A stretch of DNA of 64,000 nucleotides from Culicoidibacter larvae (GCF_005771635.1 NZ_VBWP01000005.1:154096-218095), one strand, 5' to 3'. Positions 19,812 through 29,765 are shown, numbered from the stretch's first letter. The notes: a model not told the origin generated them from the sequence alone. A program made the numbers and translations.

Positions 19812-21785
19812 ATGATTTTTCATTTCTTGTTAAAAAACTTACAATCAAATATGCGCAACTACATTGGTTATTGTTGTACCATTGCTTTTTCGGTATTTAT
19901 TTTTTATACTTTTACCGCTATTACTCACCTGTCATTAGATCCTACAATTGATTACCTTAACTATGGCTACCTTCAATCAGTAGTCAGCCTTTCTATTTTT
20001 GTACTCTATATATTTACATTCGTCTTCATAGTTTACGCCAGCAGTTATTTTTTACGTATCCGTTATCCTGAACTGCTTGTCTATTATTCACTTGGCTTTG
20101 AAAAACATCATCTGGCTATTATCTTTGTTATTGAGACATTGGTTATCAATGGCTTAGCTTTGTTAATTGGCTTAATTATCGGTGTTGTTTCTACTCACTT
20201 CTTTACACTCTTACTTTATGCCTTAATTCATGTTGCCCCTGATGTAAGTATGCCAATCTTCTTTGATTATGAAGCATTTCAATATACACTGACAACTTTC
20301 TTAATCTTTATGGGTCTTAGTATCTTATTTACAATTATCCGTATCTATATGCTTAATGCTAAAAAAGTCCATCAAAAGATGACGATAAAAAAACCACTTA
20401 GAGGCTCATTCATTATGAGTTTTATTGCCTTTGGATTATTTGGTTTTAGTTATTACCTGATTTTTTATCCCAAAGATCATTTCGACGTGCTCTTACTTAT
20501 TGGCTTCTCGGTTTTCTGGCTGGTTGTTCCGGCAACATTCCTATTCTTCAGCTACTTTACCGGAATATTTTTACGTATTCTCAAACGAACCAGACTTTAT
20601 TTACGTAATGCCAAAAACTTTATTGCTATTTCCAGTTTGCAATACCAGCTGCGAAACTTCACTTTGTTTCTTGGAGTTTTTACCACACTAACAACTATTG
20701 CTTTAGTTATGCTTATTGCCACCACACTCTTCTATCAAAATATTGACCAAAGTGTTAATGCCGATTTTCCATTTGCCTATATTTACACTAATCCTGATAA
20801 TCAAAATGAATCCCGTATCATCCACAATATGCTCAATAATAATGGTAATAATCCCTTGACGAACGAAGACCACTATTCTTTTGTTTTACTTGACGAAAGC
20901 CAGTTCCATTTTAATTTAAACGCAACTAACCTGAATAGTCTCACTAATATTCAGTCCATTACTTCGTTGGCAGTCTTCTCAGTATCTACTTATAATGATA
21001 TCTCTAATGGAGCTGATTTAAATCTCAGCAAAACTCAAGCTGTTTATAACACCAACCCCCTATTGGAATCAAAAGAAAGACCTAAACCGTTTACTATCGA
21101 TCTCGGCAACACCAGAGTCCAAACTGTTCCTAAGGGTCAAAATAACTTTTTGAATGGATATTTAGCTAATTATGGCGACTCTCGCTCATTAATTGTCAGC
21201 GATGAACTTTATAATCAATTGATGGCAAAATACCAATCAATTACCTTTACTACTGCCAGTTACCGAGACAACAGTAACCTCACCAATAACTATTACGAAC
21301 TAACAAACTATCTTTATGATAATGATATTCCCTATGATTCGATCCTCTATACTTATACCCTTTACTATAATGGTGGCGGCACATTAATTCTCTGCAGTTA
21401 TGGTCTGGCAATTCTCATTTTCCTAACACTAGCATCAATCTTATACTTTAAACTTGTTGCTGACGGTCGTCTAAAAATAGATTACTTCAAAAACCTATAT
21501 GCCCTAGGTATGGATAAAAGTCAAATTATTGGCAGTATCCGCATGCAATTCCGACTTATCTTCATTGTTCCTTGTGCAGTTGGCGTGCTACACACAATTC
21601 TGGCTATCTACCTCTTTTCATTCCTGCTCCAAGCAGCGCTTGCTTCACTTTCATTTCTTGATTTATACATTACAACTATTGGTATTATTGCCGGCTTTAT
21701 TCTACTCTTTTGGCTCATTTATCGACAAGTGCTGCATTCATATACTAAGCGTATCTTTAAAAATAATCGCTTTTTAGATTATTAG
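19812..21785 (+). CDS. ABC transporter permease, FtsX type (BceB-like)
   Basis: A 657-residue membrane protein. Four hydrophobic segments lie in the first 190 residues, several more between about 190 and 310, then a hydrophilic stretch of about 200 residues (roughly 310-520), then three C-terminal helices. That is the BceB topology, where the large extracellular loop binds the peptide. GGAG precedes the ATG. It is paired with the ATPase immediately upstream and ends at a bidirectional terminator. Confidence 0.88.
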   Translation: MIFHFLLKNLQSNMRNYIGYCCTIAFSVFIFYTFTAITHLSLDPTIDYLNYGYLQSVVSLSIFVLYIFTFVFIVYASSYFLRIRYPELLVYYSLGFEKHHLAIIFVIETLVINGLALLIGLIIGVVSTHFFTLLLYALIHVAPDVSMPIFFDYEAFQYTLTTFLIFMGLSILFTIIRIYMLNAKKVHQKMTIKKPLRGSFIMSFIAFGLFGFSYYLIFYPKDHFDVLLLIGFSVFWLVVPATFLFFSYFTGIFLRILKRTRLYLRNAKNFIAISSLQYQLRNFTLFLGVFTTLTTIALVMLIATTLFYQNIDQSVNADFPFAYIYTNPDNQNESRIIHNMLNNNGNNPLTNEDHYSFVLLDESQFHFNLNATNLNSLTNIQSITSLAVFSVSTYNDISNGADLNLSKTQAVYNTNPLLESKERPKPFTIDLGNTRVQTVPKGQNNFLNGYLANYGDSRSLIVSDELYNQLMAKYQSITFTTASYRDNSNLTNNYYELTNYLYDNDIPYDSILYTYTLYYNGGGTLILCSYGLAILIFLTLASILYFKLVADGRLKIDYFKNLYALGMDKSQIIGSIRMQFRLIFIVPCAVGVLHTILAIYLFSFLLQAALASLSFLDLYITTIGIIAGFILLFWLIYRQVLHSYTKRIFKNNRFLDY

Positions 21786-21799
21786 CAAAAACTCAAAAA

Positions 21800-21832
21800 A
21801 AAGGGAAACGCCGTTCTACGGCGTGTCCCTTT
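21800..21832. terminator. Bidirectional terminator between the Bce-type operon and the CNNM gene
   Basis: AAAGGG with CCCTTT (outer) and ACGCCG with CGGCGT (inner), flanked by A-run and T-run. It lies between convergent genes. Confidence 0.82.
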
Positions 21833-21838
21833 CCAATT

Positions 21839-23146
21839 TTATTCGGCGAAGTCAGCTTCCTCCGCAACATCTTCTGACCGGTAATCGTCATGCATTGTCA
21901 GCAACACTTCACTGACGCGACGATTATCAACTTTAATGATTTCCACGTGAATACTCTCATAGTCAAATGATAAACCAACTTCAGGAATTCCCTGGATACT
22001 TTCAAATACCCAACCGCTAACGGTATTGTACTCACTTGATGGTACATTGGGATAACTTAAATATTTTTCAAATAAATCCTCAAGATTTAAATCACCATTT
22101 ACTTTAAAAACATGGTCATCTACTTTCTCAACAAAAGAAACAACATCATCATATTCATCGTATATTTCACCGACAAGTTCTTCAAGAATATCTTCCATAG
22201 TCAGAATACCGGCCATTCCCCCGTACTCATCAATGACAATTGCCATATGCGCTTTGTTTTTTTGCATCAATGCCAAAGCATCATCAACTTTCATTGCTGC
22301 TGAAACAAAGGTTGCTGGTTTAATCAACTTAGCAATCTTGGTATTCTTATTTTGTACTAAAGCTGACAAATAATCACGCTCATACAAAATACCGACAATA
22401 TTATCAATTGACTCATCGTAAACCGGAACCCGCGAAAAGTGATTTTCAAGCAATTGTTTGACAATTTTTGCCTGTTCATCATTGACATTGACGGCAAAAA
22501 CATCAACCCGGGGAACATAAATTTCCGAAACCGGGGTATCATTAAACTCAATAGCGCTGCGAATTAAGTCTTTCTTCTCATCGTCAATGTAGCCTTCTTC
22601 ATTGATTGCATCAACAAGACTCATCAGTTCTTCCTCAGTAACCGACGGCTGTGCATCGGTATTTTTCCGCAAGCGATGCAACAGTTTTTGGATACTGCCA
22701 AATATAATCGAAAGCGGCTTTAAAATTATAATAAAAAACTTCAAAATCGGTGCCGCTTTTATGCAAAAACCTTCCGCATACTCTTTTGCTAATGCTTTGG
22801 GAAATATTTCTCCAAAAATCAAAATAACAATCGTGATGACAACAACGCTATATGCAACCCCCACCACACCAAAAAGTTTGGTAAAAAGCGCAGTTGCTAG
22901 TGTTGAAATCAAAATATTAACAATGTTATTGCCAATCAACACGGTTGTAATCAATGTTCCAAAATCCTCAGCCATCTGCAAAGCAAGCTTGCTGTTATGG
23001 CGTCCCTGCTCAGCATAATTTCTCAGACGAACTCGGTTCACGCTTGAAAAAGCAATTTCCGATGCCGAAAAAAATGCTGAAAAGATAATTAAAATCATAA
23101 TAGCTGCAAGCAGCCAAATACTGGAGGGATCAAAATCAATTCCCAT
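21839..23146 (-). CDS. CNNM/HlyC-CorC family transporter or effector (DUF21, CBS pair)
   Basis: A 435-residue protein. The N-terminal DUF21 membrane domain has about four helices with FSASEIAFSSVNRVRLR, FGTLITTVLIGNNIVNI and FGEIFPKALA. Two CBS domains follow (YVPRVDVFAV, VPVYDESIDNIVGILY, HMAIVIDEYGGMAGILTMEDILEELVGEI in part). A CorC/HlyC C-terminal domain comes last. Bacterial CNNM proteins transport or regulate Mg2+ (or Co2+). GGAG lies before the ATG. The hemolysin C name is historical. Confidence 0.9.
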   Translation of the reverse strand: MGIDFDPSSIWLLAAIMILIIFSAFFSASEIAFSSVNRVRLRNYAEQGRHNSKLALQMAEDFGTLITTVLIGNNIVNILISTLATALFTKLFGVVGVAYSVVVITIVILIFGEIFPKALAKEYAEGFCIKAAPILKFFIIILKPLSIIFGSIQKLLHRLRKNTDAQPSVTEEELMSLVDAINEEGYIDDEKKDLIRSAIEFNDTPVSEIYVPRVDVFAVNVNDEQAKIVKQLLENHFSRVPVYDESIDNIVGILYERDYLSALVQNKNTKIAKLIKPATFVSAAMKVDDALALMQKNKAHMAIVIDEYGGMAGILTMEDILEELVGEIYDEYDDVVSFVEKVDDHVFKVNGDLNLEDLFEKYLSYPNVPSSEYNTVSGWVFESIQGIPEVGLSFDYESIHVEIIKVDNRRVSEVLLTMHDDYRSEDVAEEADFAE

Positions 23147-23219
23147 ATATGTATCATTCTCCTTATTTTAAACTTAAGCCTATTATAGCAAAAAACCTTA
23201 TTAAAATGCAATTTTAAAA

Positions 23220-23251
23220 AACCCATGGATTCCTCAGGGAATCCACGGGTT
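23220..23251 (-). terminator. Intrinsic terminator of the surface nucleotidase gene
   Basis: AACCCATGGATTCC (23220-23233) pairs with GGAATCCACGGGTT (23238-23251) and is followed by T-run on the minus strand. A second hairpin at 23254-23282 (TAAGGA/TCCTTA, GCGGG/CCCGC) precedes it right after the stop. Confidence 0.85.
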
Positions 23252-23295
23252 GATAAGGACGCGGGGTAGGCCCGCTTCCTTATTACTTTCTTCAA

Positions 23296-26200
23296 TTAAG
23301 CAGCTTGGTCATTTTTTCTTTGTCGGCGGCTGATTGCAAATGCTGCAACTCCTAATCCTCCGGCAATTAAGCCAAGTGCTAACATTTCAGTTTGGTTTTG
23401 ACCAGTGTTTGGCAGGTCAGTTCCTTCACCGCTTCCTGAACCATCAGCAGTTACACTTACATTAATCGTCATCGATGTTCCGGTTGCAAAGAGTGCCATA
23501 CGTGCATTGGTTGCCGGCACCGGTGTAATTACAACTGGATATGTACCTACTGCTGTTTTCACAGCGCTGAAGTCAGCATTGACACCTGCAGCCGTTCCGG
23601 TTGCTAAGTCAAGTGCTTGGGCTTTACTCAAGTCTTTAATTAAGTCATGAGTTAAGTTGCCAGCTTGTGTTTGAGTGATTTCAAATGCTTGCGCTTTAAA
23701 GATAATGCCTTTTGCCGCATCATACATTGAATCCGCGTCAGTTACACCAACTTTAATTGTTTTAGTAGTTGAACCATTTGAAATCGTTACTTCATGAACA
23801 CCAAATGTTGGTTGTACATTACTGAAGTCAACGGTAAGTGTTGAGCCATCAGCAGAAGTTGCGGCTGCTTTATTAATAACTTGCTCAGCAGTCAATCCTG
23901 CTACTTCATGATCTTCAATCACAAAATGATTTGCAGTAATTGTCGTATCAACACCATCAATTAAGTTTTGTTTATATGTGAAGTCGATACCGCCTTCAGC
24001 TTTAATTTTGTTTACTAATTGATCTCGAAGCGGTGCCATTGTATCAACAACGTTGATTGCCGCTGAGAAGTCATAGTAGTCGCCGCCAGCATATACGAAG
24101 TCTAAAGTAGAAACTGTATAATATGTATCCATATCAATTGGTGTACCGTCAGGTAAACGCATTGAAGTAATGCGGCTGCCGGCAGGTTGAGTTGAATCAT
24201 ACCATACATCAATTCCATAGAATTGTCCTGGACGGAATCCAGTTGACATAATACCATGTTCAATAACTTGTTTTAAGTCTGAACCTTTCAGTTCCATAGT
24301 CACCAATGTATTATCAAATGGGAAGATAGCATACATTTCACCCATTGTAATGTCACCAGCATTTAATCCTTCACGGATACCACCACCATTGATAATGGCG
24401 ATTTGAGTATTTCCGATTTCAGACATCATTTTTGCTGTCAATTGTCCCATTGGGGTTACTTGTGTAGTTGTATCATGAGTTAATTCACGGACATTATCAC
24501 CAATAACTTCATCTAAAATTGGTTGTAATTGATCTTTATAATCAGCTACAATATCTGCTACTGGTTGATTAATTGGCAAGGTTGCTGCTTGTGCTGTTAA
24601 ATCAACAAACTCTCCTGTAACACTGACAAAGTTACCAGTTGTCGCATCAAAAGTTAAATTCATTTTTGATAATCCACGCCCATTGTATAATCCTTGAACG
24701 ACCGGAATACCATTAACAACACCATTTACTTTTTGATGAGAGTGAGCAGTAAATACTGCATCCACACCTACAACATTTTTAGCAAACTCAGCACCTTCAC
24801 CAGTAACAACTCCATCGCTGCCTTGGTAAGTACCTAAGTGCGTTAATGCGATAACTGTATCAACACCCTCAGTATCACGCAAGTATGCAGCCCATTTATT
24901 TGCTGCTGTTGCCGGATCAGTAAAATCTAAATCCGCTACGTTTGCTGGTAATGTTTGTGCTGCTGTAGAAGGAGTTGCAATACCGATAAGGCCAATCTTA
25001 ACTGTACGCTCGCCGACTTCAACTTGAAGAATTTTGTATGGTTTAGCCCATTCAACTGGTTGTTGCGTATCTTTATAGACAATATTACTTGCTAAGAAGT
25101 CATAGCCGCCATCGCTTGCCCAGTCAGCAATCATGTCACGACTCCAGTCAAATTCATGGTTACCGAGTGCTGATGCTACCATACCCATTTCTTTTAACGA
25201 CTTATTCATAACTTGTCCTTGAGTCAAGTTAGAAATTGCTGTTCCTTGGAATAAATCCCCTGAACCTAAGAAATAAGTTTTTGGATTTTGGGCACGTAAA
25301 GTATCTAAATATCCAGCAACTTTAGCAACACCAACATTTTTCCCGCTTTCTTCAACGTTACCATGAATATCATTTACTGATACTAAAGTTACCGTATTAA
25401 GAGTATTTAAGTCTGCTTCAGTTACACTCTTAACATTTGGTGTACGTCCATCAGCAGATGTTGGTAAAGTAATTTTTCCAGCATTAATATATTCTACCGC
25501 TTTATTATGTAAAGCTGTATCCCAGTTATTACCAATAATTGACCAGTTATTATCAACTGTATTAGTAATTGTTTGCCCTGGTTGATTAGCAATATATTCA
25601 CCAATCATATCACGAACTGCCGGAACAGTTGCAGCTGTTGTTGGATCTGTTGAAGAATCAAAAACAGTCTCAATATTTGCATCAGGGAATAATGTTCCTG
25701 TAATAGTTGTTGACGCACGATAGTTATTTACAGTTAAGTAAACTAAATCAGCATCGCCGACTTGGCTTCCGTCAGAATAAGTTAAATCAGTAATACGACT
25801 TCCTGCTGGTTTTGAAATATCAACTTTATAGTTAACGCCACCAAACATATCGTAATTATAAATACGTATATTTTCATTGAATGAAATAGTTAAGTCTCCA
25901 GCTTTATACTGATTATAGTAGTTTGCTGACCATTCCATATACTGTTTCAATTGCGCCCCGGTAATTTTCAGGGTTTGTAAAGTATTATCATACTTATACG
26001 CTTTTGAAGTATCCGCTTTTTTGATAGTACCTTCAGCAATGTTTGAATTTGCATCAAATAAAGCTGCTGATGATACGTGGTGCCCATCACTTAGGACAGC
26101 ACCGCTTGCTTCAGCATATTGCATTTGAACCTTTAAAATTAAATCAATCAATGCTGAATCTTGGATTTGTGCTTGAGTAATTCCTTTTACTTCTGCTGCT

Positions 26201-27285
26201 GGTGCTAAATCACCGCCAGTTAAGGTACCAATTTCAGTACGTGCATCAGCTAATGCAGTTGTGTGGTATGATTCCAACACTGATGAAACAGTTGGATCAG
26301 CGGCAACGTTTTTCACTGAAATATTACTACTGCTTTTATCAGTAACTGTATAGCCGCCATTCCCGTCAGGAACAACAGTAATATTAACTTTAGAAACATT
26401 TTCACCATATTTTCCTGGCTCAACTAAAGTTGCATTACCAGAAGTACGGCTATCAAACAATGAATGCTCATGTCCAGTAATAACTGCACTAATTTCTGGA
26501 ATTTCAGCAGCTAATTGTTGCGTGCTATCGCCATTCCCATATTCGCCGGCATAACCCATGTGAGCGGCAACAACATAAACATCTGCTCCACCATTATCTT
26601 TAATTGTTTGCACAGTTGCTTTAGTTTCTTCGATTGGATTTCTAACATCATAGCCGGCTAAATGAGCTGAATCCCATTTAGTAATCCAAGGTGTCGTTGT
26701 ACCAATAACTGCTACTTTAATTGGGCGTCCGCCTGATTTAGAAGGAATCTCTTTAATAATATAATTACCGGCAATTGCTTTTCCAGTTGGATCATAAACA
26801 TTATTGCTTAACACTGAAACTTTATGTTCACCATTTGCAGTTGATTCTGCGTCAGCAATTACTTTATTAAGAACATCCATACCATAGTTAAATTCATGAT
26901 TCCCTAAAGTAAAAGAATCATAACCAATTGCTTTCATAGCTGCAATTGTTGGCATTCTGTCTTCATTAACAAATAAGTGCGAATAGTTATCTTGAATTGA
27001 ATCGCCATTATCTACTAAAATCGTGTTGGGATTATTAGCACGCTCTTGATTAACAATTGTTGCGATTTGTGCCAAACTTCCAGCTGTAAGAGCACTATCA
27101 CTTGCGTACTCCCACGGATAAAAACGTCCGTGTACATCAGATGTTGCCAGTAAATTAATTACGGTAGCATCTTCTGCCGCTTTCGCTTCAGCCTGAACTT
27201 GAAATACAGGTAAAAATTGGGCCACCACACCCAATACTAATATCATTGCTACGGTGATTGCCGAAATACGACGGGTTTTCTTCAT
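23296..27285 (-). CDS. LPXTG-anchored double-module 5'-nucleotidase / 2',3'-cyclic nucleotide phosphodiesterase
   Basis: A 1329-residue cell-surface enzyme. A signal peptide (residues 1-33, KKTRR then hydrophobic, ending VQAEA) leads into two complete metallophosphoesterase plus 5'-nucleotidase C-terminal modules. The first begins at about residue 43 with LLATSDVHGRFYP and has GNHEFNYG and GHEH. The second begins near 630 with VSVNDIHGNVEESG and has GNHEFDWS and TAHSHQK, then NGGGIREGL. A bacterial Ig-like tail follows, then LPNTG, a hydrophobic segment and RRQRK for sortase anchoring. The family splits nucleotides outside the cell into nucleoside and phosphate. GGAG precedes the ATG. One-gene unit. 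Confidence 0.92.
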   Translation of the reverse strand: MKKTRRISAITVAMILVLGVVAQFLPVFQVQAEAKAAEDATVINLLATSDVHGRFYPWEYASDSALTAGSLAQIATIVNQERANNPNTILVDNGDSIQDNYSHLFVNEDRMPTIAAMKAIGYDSFTLGNHEFNYGMDVLNKVIADAESTANGEHKVSVLSNNVYDPTGKAIAGNYIIKEIPSKSGGRPIKVAVIGTTTPWITKWDSAHLAGYDVRNPIEETKATVQTIKDNGGADVYVVAAHMGYAGEYGNGDSTQQLAAEIPEISAVITGHEHSLFDSRTSGNATLVEPGKYGENVSKVNITVVPDGNGGYTVTDKSSSNISVKNVAADPTVSSVLESYHTTALADARTEIGTLTGGDLAPAAEVKGITQAQIQDSALIDLILKVQMQYAEASGAVLSDGHHVSSAALFDANSNIAEGTIKKADTSKAYKYDNTLQTLKITGAQLKQYMEWSANYYNQYKAGDLTISFNENIRIYNYDMFGGVNYKVDISKPAGSRITDLTYSDGSQVGDADLVYLTVNNYRASTTITGTLFPDANIETVFDSSTDPTTAATVPAVRDMIGEYIANQPGQTITNTVDNNWSIIGNNWDTALHNKAVEYINAGKITLPTSADGRTPNVKSVTEADLNTLNTVTLVSVNDIHGNVEESGKNVGVAKVAGYLDTLRAQNPKTYFLGSGDLFQGTAISNLTQGQVMNKSLKEMGMVASALGNHEFDWSRDMIADWASDGGYDFLASNIVYKDTQQPVEWAKPYKILQVEVGERTVKIGLIGIATPSTAAQTLPANVADLDFTDPATAANKWAAYLRDTEGVDTVIALTHLGTYQGSDGVVTGEGAEFAKNVVGVDAVFTAHSHQKVNGVVNGIPVVQGLYNGRGLSKMNLTFDATTGNFVSVTGEFVDLTAQAATLPINQPVADIVADYKDQLQPILDEVIGDNVRELTHDTTTQVTPMGQLTAKMMSEIGNTQIAIINGGGIREGLNAGDITMGEMYAIFPFDNTLVTMELKGSDLKQVIEHGIMSTGFRPGQFYGIDVWYDSTQPAGSRITSMRLPDGTPIDMDTYYTVSTLDFVYAGGDYYDFSAAINVVDTMAPLRDQLVNKIKAEGGIDFTYKQNLIDGVDTTITANHFVIEDHEVAGLTAEQVINKAAATSADGSTLTVDFSNVQPTFGVHEVTISNGSTTKTIKVGVTDADSMYDAAKGIIFKAQAFEITQTQAGNLTHDLIKDLSKAQALDLATGTAAGVNADFSAVKTAVGTYPVVITPVPATNARMALFATGTSMTINVSVTADGSGSGEGTDLPNTGQNQTEMLALGLIAGGLGVAAFAISRRQRKNDQAA

Positions 27286-27497
27286 ACTTTATCACTCCAT
27301 ATAAATTCTATTATTGCGCAAGATCTTACCCTTCTTGCTTATCCTGATTTTCTTATTTAATTGACGCAGGCCCTCCCTTATATACTCATATTTATATTTA
27401 CGATGAAACATTCAGAATCATCCCTAATATATCCTCTAACTTTTTACTTTTATAAAAAAAGAAGCAGCAAAACGATACGGATCGTTTTGCTCCCGCT
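27286..27497. other. Intergenic region upstream of the surface nucleotidase
   Basis: 212 bases between two same-strand genes. It holds the aldose epimerase gene's terminator at the right end and the nucleotidase leader. I see no convincing operator or open frame. Confidence 0.5.
27466..27491 (-). terminator. Intrinsic terminator of the aldose epimerase gene
   Basis: AGCAAAACGAT (27466-27476) pairs with ATCGTTTTGCT (27481-27491), loop ACGG, followed by TCTTTTTTT-like run on the minus strand. Confidence 0.82.
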
Positions 27498-28379
27498 TTA
27501 ATAAAATATCATACTGTATCTGGTATTGAACTCTTTCAAAGGGTTTAACTCAATAATCCCCGGCTTTTGGGAAATTTCAAACGGACCGTCCGCTGTATCG
27601 GCGTGGCCAAACCATGGTTCAATACAAATAAATGGAGCTTCCATACCATTGGTACGCGGCGTCCAAAGTCCTAAATCCGGAAATCCGTGGAATTGCACAT
27701 TAACTCCATGATCATGATTGCGACAACGTAAGGCAATGCTTTCGAATTCTAAATCTTCAAAAACAAGTGCGTCTTTATTAAACACATCATAATGCAAAGG
27801 AATTTCCCGGCAACGTCCTAATGACGTGTAGGTATCACCTAATTGACCATCAGCTGTTAAATCACGTGATTGCAATTCAACAACTTCCGGTAATTCAAAA
27901 TAATAATCTTCAAAACTATCGCCCGGCATCAATGTTGTTGAAAATGCCGGATGAGCACCGATTGAGAAATATAAATTTTCATCAGTATCCGGATTGCTCA
28001 CTTGCCAATCAATATGCACACTCTCGCCCTCAAGAATATACGTAATATATAATTCAAACCCAAAAGGAAACTTAGCCAGCGTTTCTTCATTACTCGTTAA
28101 GCAAAACACAGCCCGTGTCGGTTCTTGCTCAACACAAACAAATTCCATATCGCGCGCAAAACCATGCTGCGTCATCGTATAGGTCTCACCATTCACTAAA
28201 AACTGGTTATCAACTAATTTACCAACAATCGGAAAAAGCACCGGTGTATGGCGACCCCAAAACTTTGCGTCACCTTTCCAAATGTATTCAATTCCGGTTT
28301 CTTGATGCATAACACTATGAATTTCCGCGCCAGCCTTGGCAATCGTTACCGACAGCTTTTCATTTGCTAATATAACCAC
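27498..28379 (-). CDS. Aldose 1-epimerase family protein (LacX-like)
   Basis: A 293-residue galactose-mutarotase-fold protein. HGFARDMEF supplies the catalytic histidine region, SIGAHPAF the second histidine, and FICIEPWFG the C-terminal conserved glutamate. This pattern is that of the LacX/YeaD-like branch, not of classical GalM. It interconverts anomers of a sugar or sugar phosphate; the substrate is unknown. It starts with GTG at 28379 after AAAGGAG. Confidence 0.85.
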   Translation of the reverse strand: MVILANEKLSVTIAKAGAEIHSVMHQETGIEYIWKGDAKFWGRHTPVLFPIVGKLVDNQFLVNGETYTMTQHGFARDMEFVCVEQEPTRAVFCLTSNEETLAKFPFGFELYITYILEGESVHIDWQVSNPDTDENLYFSIGAHPAFSTTLMPGDSFEDYYFELPEVVELQSRDLTADGQLGDTYTSLGRCREIPLHYDVFNKDALVFEDLEFESIALRCRNHDHGVNVQFHGFPDLGLWTPRTNGMEAPFICIEPWFGHADTADGPFEISQKPGIIELNPLKEFNTRYSMIFY

Positions 28380-28402
28380 AAGTTTCTCTCCTTTAGTTCT
28401 GT

Positions 28403-28726
28403 TTATTGCACAACTACCGCTGTACCTGAAGCACTAACCATAATCATGTTGCCGCCAGTTCCAAGCACCTCATAATCAACGTCAACACCAACAACCGCGT
28501 TGGCACCAACTTCCATCGCCCGCTCCGACATCTCGCGCAAAGCATCTTCACGTGCCTGTTGCAGCTCCAGCTCATAACTTGCTGAACGACCGCCAAAAAT
28601 ATTGCGCATCCCCGCTGCCATATCTTTAAACGCATTAATACCGATGATAACCTCACCGAAAACTATCTTTTTATACTCAACAATTTGTCTACTTTCAATA
28701 GACGGCGTTGTCGTAATTGTAATCAT
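28403..28726 (-). CDS. YbjQ/UPF0145 family protein 1
   Basis: A protein of about 107 residues with the family pattern: beta strand, [32 protein letters not shown], then [15 protein letters not shown] and a final SGTAVVV. The family forms pentamers and is often annotated as heavy-metal binding, with no proven role. The ATG at 28726 follows GGAGG; the longer frame is leader. A second member lies right upstream. Confidence 0.82.
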   Translation of the reverse strand: MITITTTPSIESRQIVEYKKIVFGEVIIGINAFKDMAAGMRNIFGGRSASYELELQQAREDALREMSERAMEVGANAVVGVDVDYEVLGTGGNMIMVSASGTAVVVQ

Positions 28727-28840
28727 GTAATCCAACCTCCATAAAAAAGTCGTCTGCATATCCATTATAATAAAATTCACAAAATTTGTATAGCAAATTC
28801 CGAATAATAAATATGTGAATTTCACAACTAGTTAATAGCC

Positions 28841-28874
28841 GATAAGGCGGGCAAGGTAGGTTGCCCGCCTTATC
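28841..28874 (-). terminator. Intrinsic terminator of the second YbjQ gene
   Basis: A 14-bp perfect stem (28841-28854 with 28861-28874), loop GGTAGG. Confidence 0.85.
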
Positions 28875-28881
28875 CAAAAAT

Positions 28882-29163
28882 TTACTCCACAACCACGGCA
28901 GTGCCTGAAACATGGATAACAGGAAAAATATCTCTCACTAATACTATTTCTACACTTATTGCAATCACAGCGTTCGCCCCAAGATTTTCAGCTTGAGTTT
29001 GTAGCTGCGTAAAAGCTTGCGAACGAAGCGACGAAAAATTTTCGTGATTTATTATAGTTCTTTGAAAAGAGTTGGAAAAAGGCGTAATTGCCTCACCGCA
29101 AGCGATCCCCTTATACTCAACAATCGTCTTTCCAGCTACGTCATTTGCCGTTGTCAAAATCAT
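28882..29163 (-). CDS. YbjQ/UPF0145 family protein 2
   Basis: A protein of about 93 residues with the same layout as its neighbour: VEYKGIACGEAI, SSLRSQAFTQLQTQAENLGANAVIAISVE and a final SGTAVVVE. The glycine-rich FGGRS loop of the neighbour is replaced by a shorter HENFSSLRS, so the two have diverged. AAGGAG sits 8 bases before the ATG at 29163; a GTG at 29172 would overlap it. Separated from protein 1 by its own terminator. Role unknown. Confidence 0.75.
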   Translation of the reverse strand: MILTTANDVAGKTIVEYKGIACGEAITPFSNSFQRTIINHENFSSLRSQAFTQLQTQAENLGANAVIAISVEIVLVRDIFPVIHVSGTAVVVE

Positions 29164-29233
29164 ATTATCCACTCCTTCTCATCTATTGTAACAAATTAAA
29201 AGCCTTCACAACACATAATCTGTGCAAAAGTGC

Positions 29234-29239
29234 TATAAT
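29234..29239 (+). promoter_or_regulatory. Extended -10 element of the ferritin gene
   Basis: TGCTATAAT (TATAAT 29234-29239) lies 31 bases before the ATG. The AT-rich dyad around it faintly resembles a PerR box, but the match is too weak to call. Confidence 0.55.
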
Positions 29240-29270
29240 TAATAATATAAAGAGCAAGGAGGAAATAATC

Positions 29271-29765
29271 ATGATCAGTAAAAAAGTAAAAAAATTAATG
29301 TTAGACCAAATCACTATGGAATTTCAAGCAGCTCATGACTACAAAGGTATGGAAATCTGCTTCTTGAACAAAGGACTCGATGGCTTCGCTCATTGGTTCA
29401 ATAAACAATCACAAGAAGAAATCGAGCATGCTTACCGCTTCATCAACTTCTTAAACAGTGTCAATGAATCAATCGATAACCTTGACAAACTTGACGCTGC
29501 AAATGTTAAGTTCACTAATATTCGTGACGTATTTGAAGCATCATTGAAACAAGAACAAATGGTCACTCAATCAATTTGGAAAATTATTGAAGCTGCCGAA
29601 AAAGATAAAGACTATGCATCACGCCAAATGCTTGACTGGTTCATCAGCGAACAAGTTGAAGAAGAAAACTCAGTACAAAGAATTCTTGATGCACTCGATC
29701 TTGTTGGTGACGAACACATCGGCATCTATGAATTAGACAAAAAACTTGGTAAAAGAGAAGACTAA
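29271..29765 (+). CDS. ftnA: Ferritin
   Basis: A 164-residue non-haem ferritin that stores iron as ferric mineral in a 24-subunit shell. Ferroxidase residues are visible in MEFQAAHDYKGM and QEEIEHAYRFINFL, followed by FEASLKQEQMVTQSIWKI and FISEQVEEENSV. ATG at 29271 has AAGGAGG before it; longer in-frame codons upstream belong to the divergent YbjQ gene. Monocistronic, with a terminator directly after it. Confidence 0.95.
   Translation: MISKKVKKLMLDQITMEFQAAHDYKGMEICFLNKGLDGFAHWFNKQSQEEIEHAYRFINFLNSVNESIDNLDKLDAANVKFTNIRDVFEASLKQEQMVTQSIWKIIEAAEKDKDYASRQMLDWFISEQVEEENSVQRILDALDLVGDEHIGIYELDKKLGKRED

Noticed and set aside
28812..28826. TGTGA-ATT-TCACA palindrome, looking like a Rex or CRP site
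   Set aside because: Rex sites have longer arms and another spacing, and CRP-type sites have six bases between the arms. It is too short to call.
29226..29262. Possible PerR box at the ferritin promoter
   Set aside because: The AT-rich dyad matches the TTATAATNATTATAA pattern only partly; chance is likely in such a sequence.
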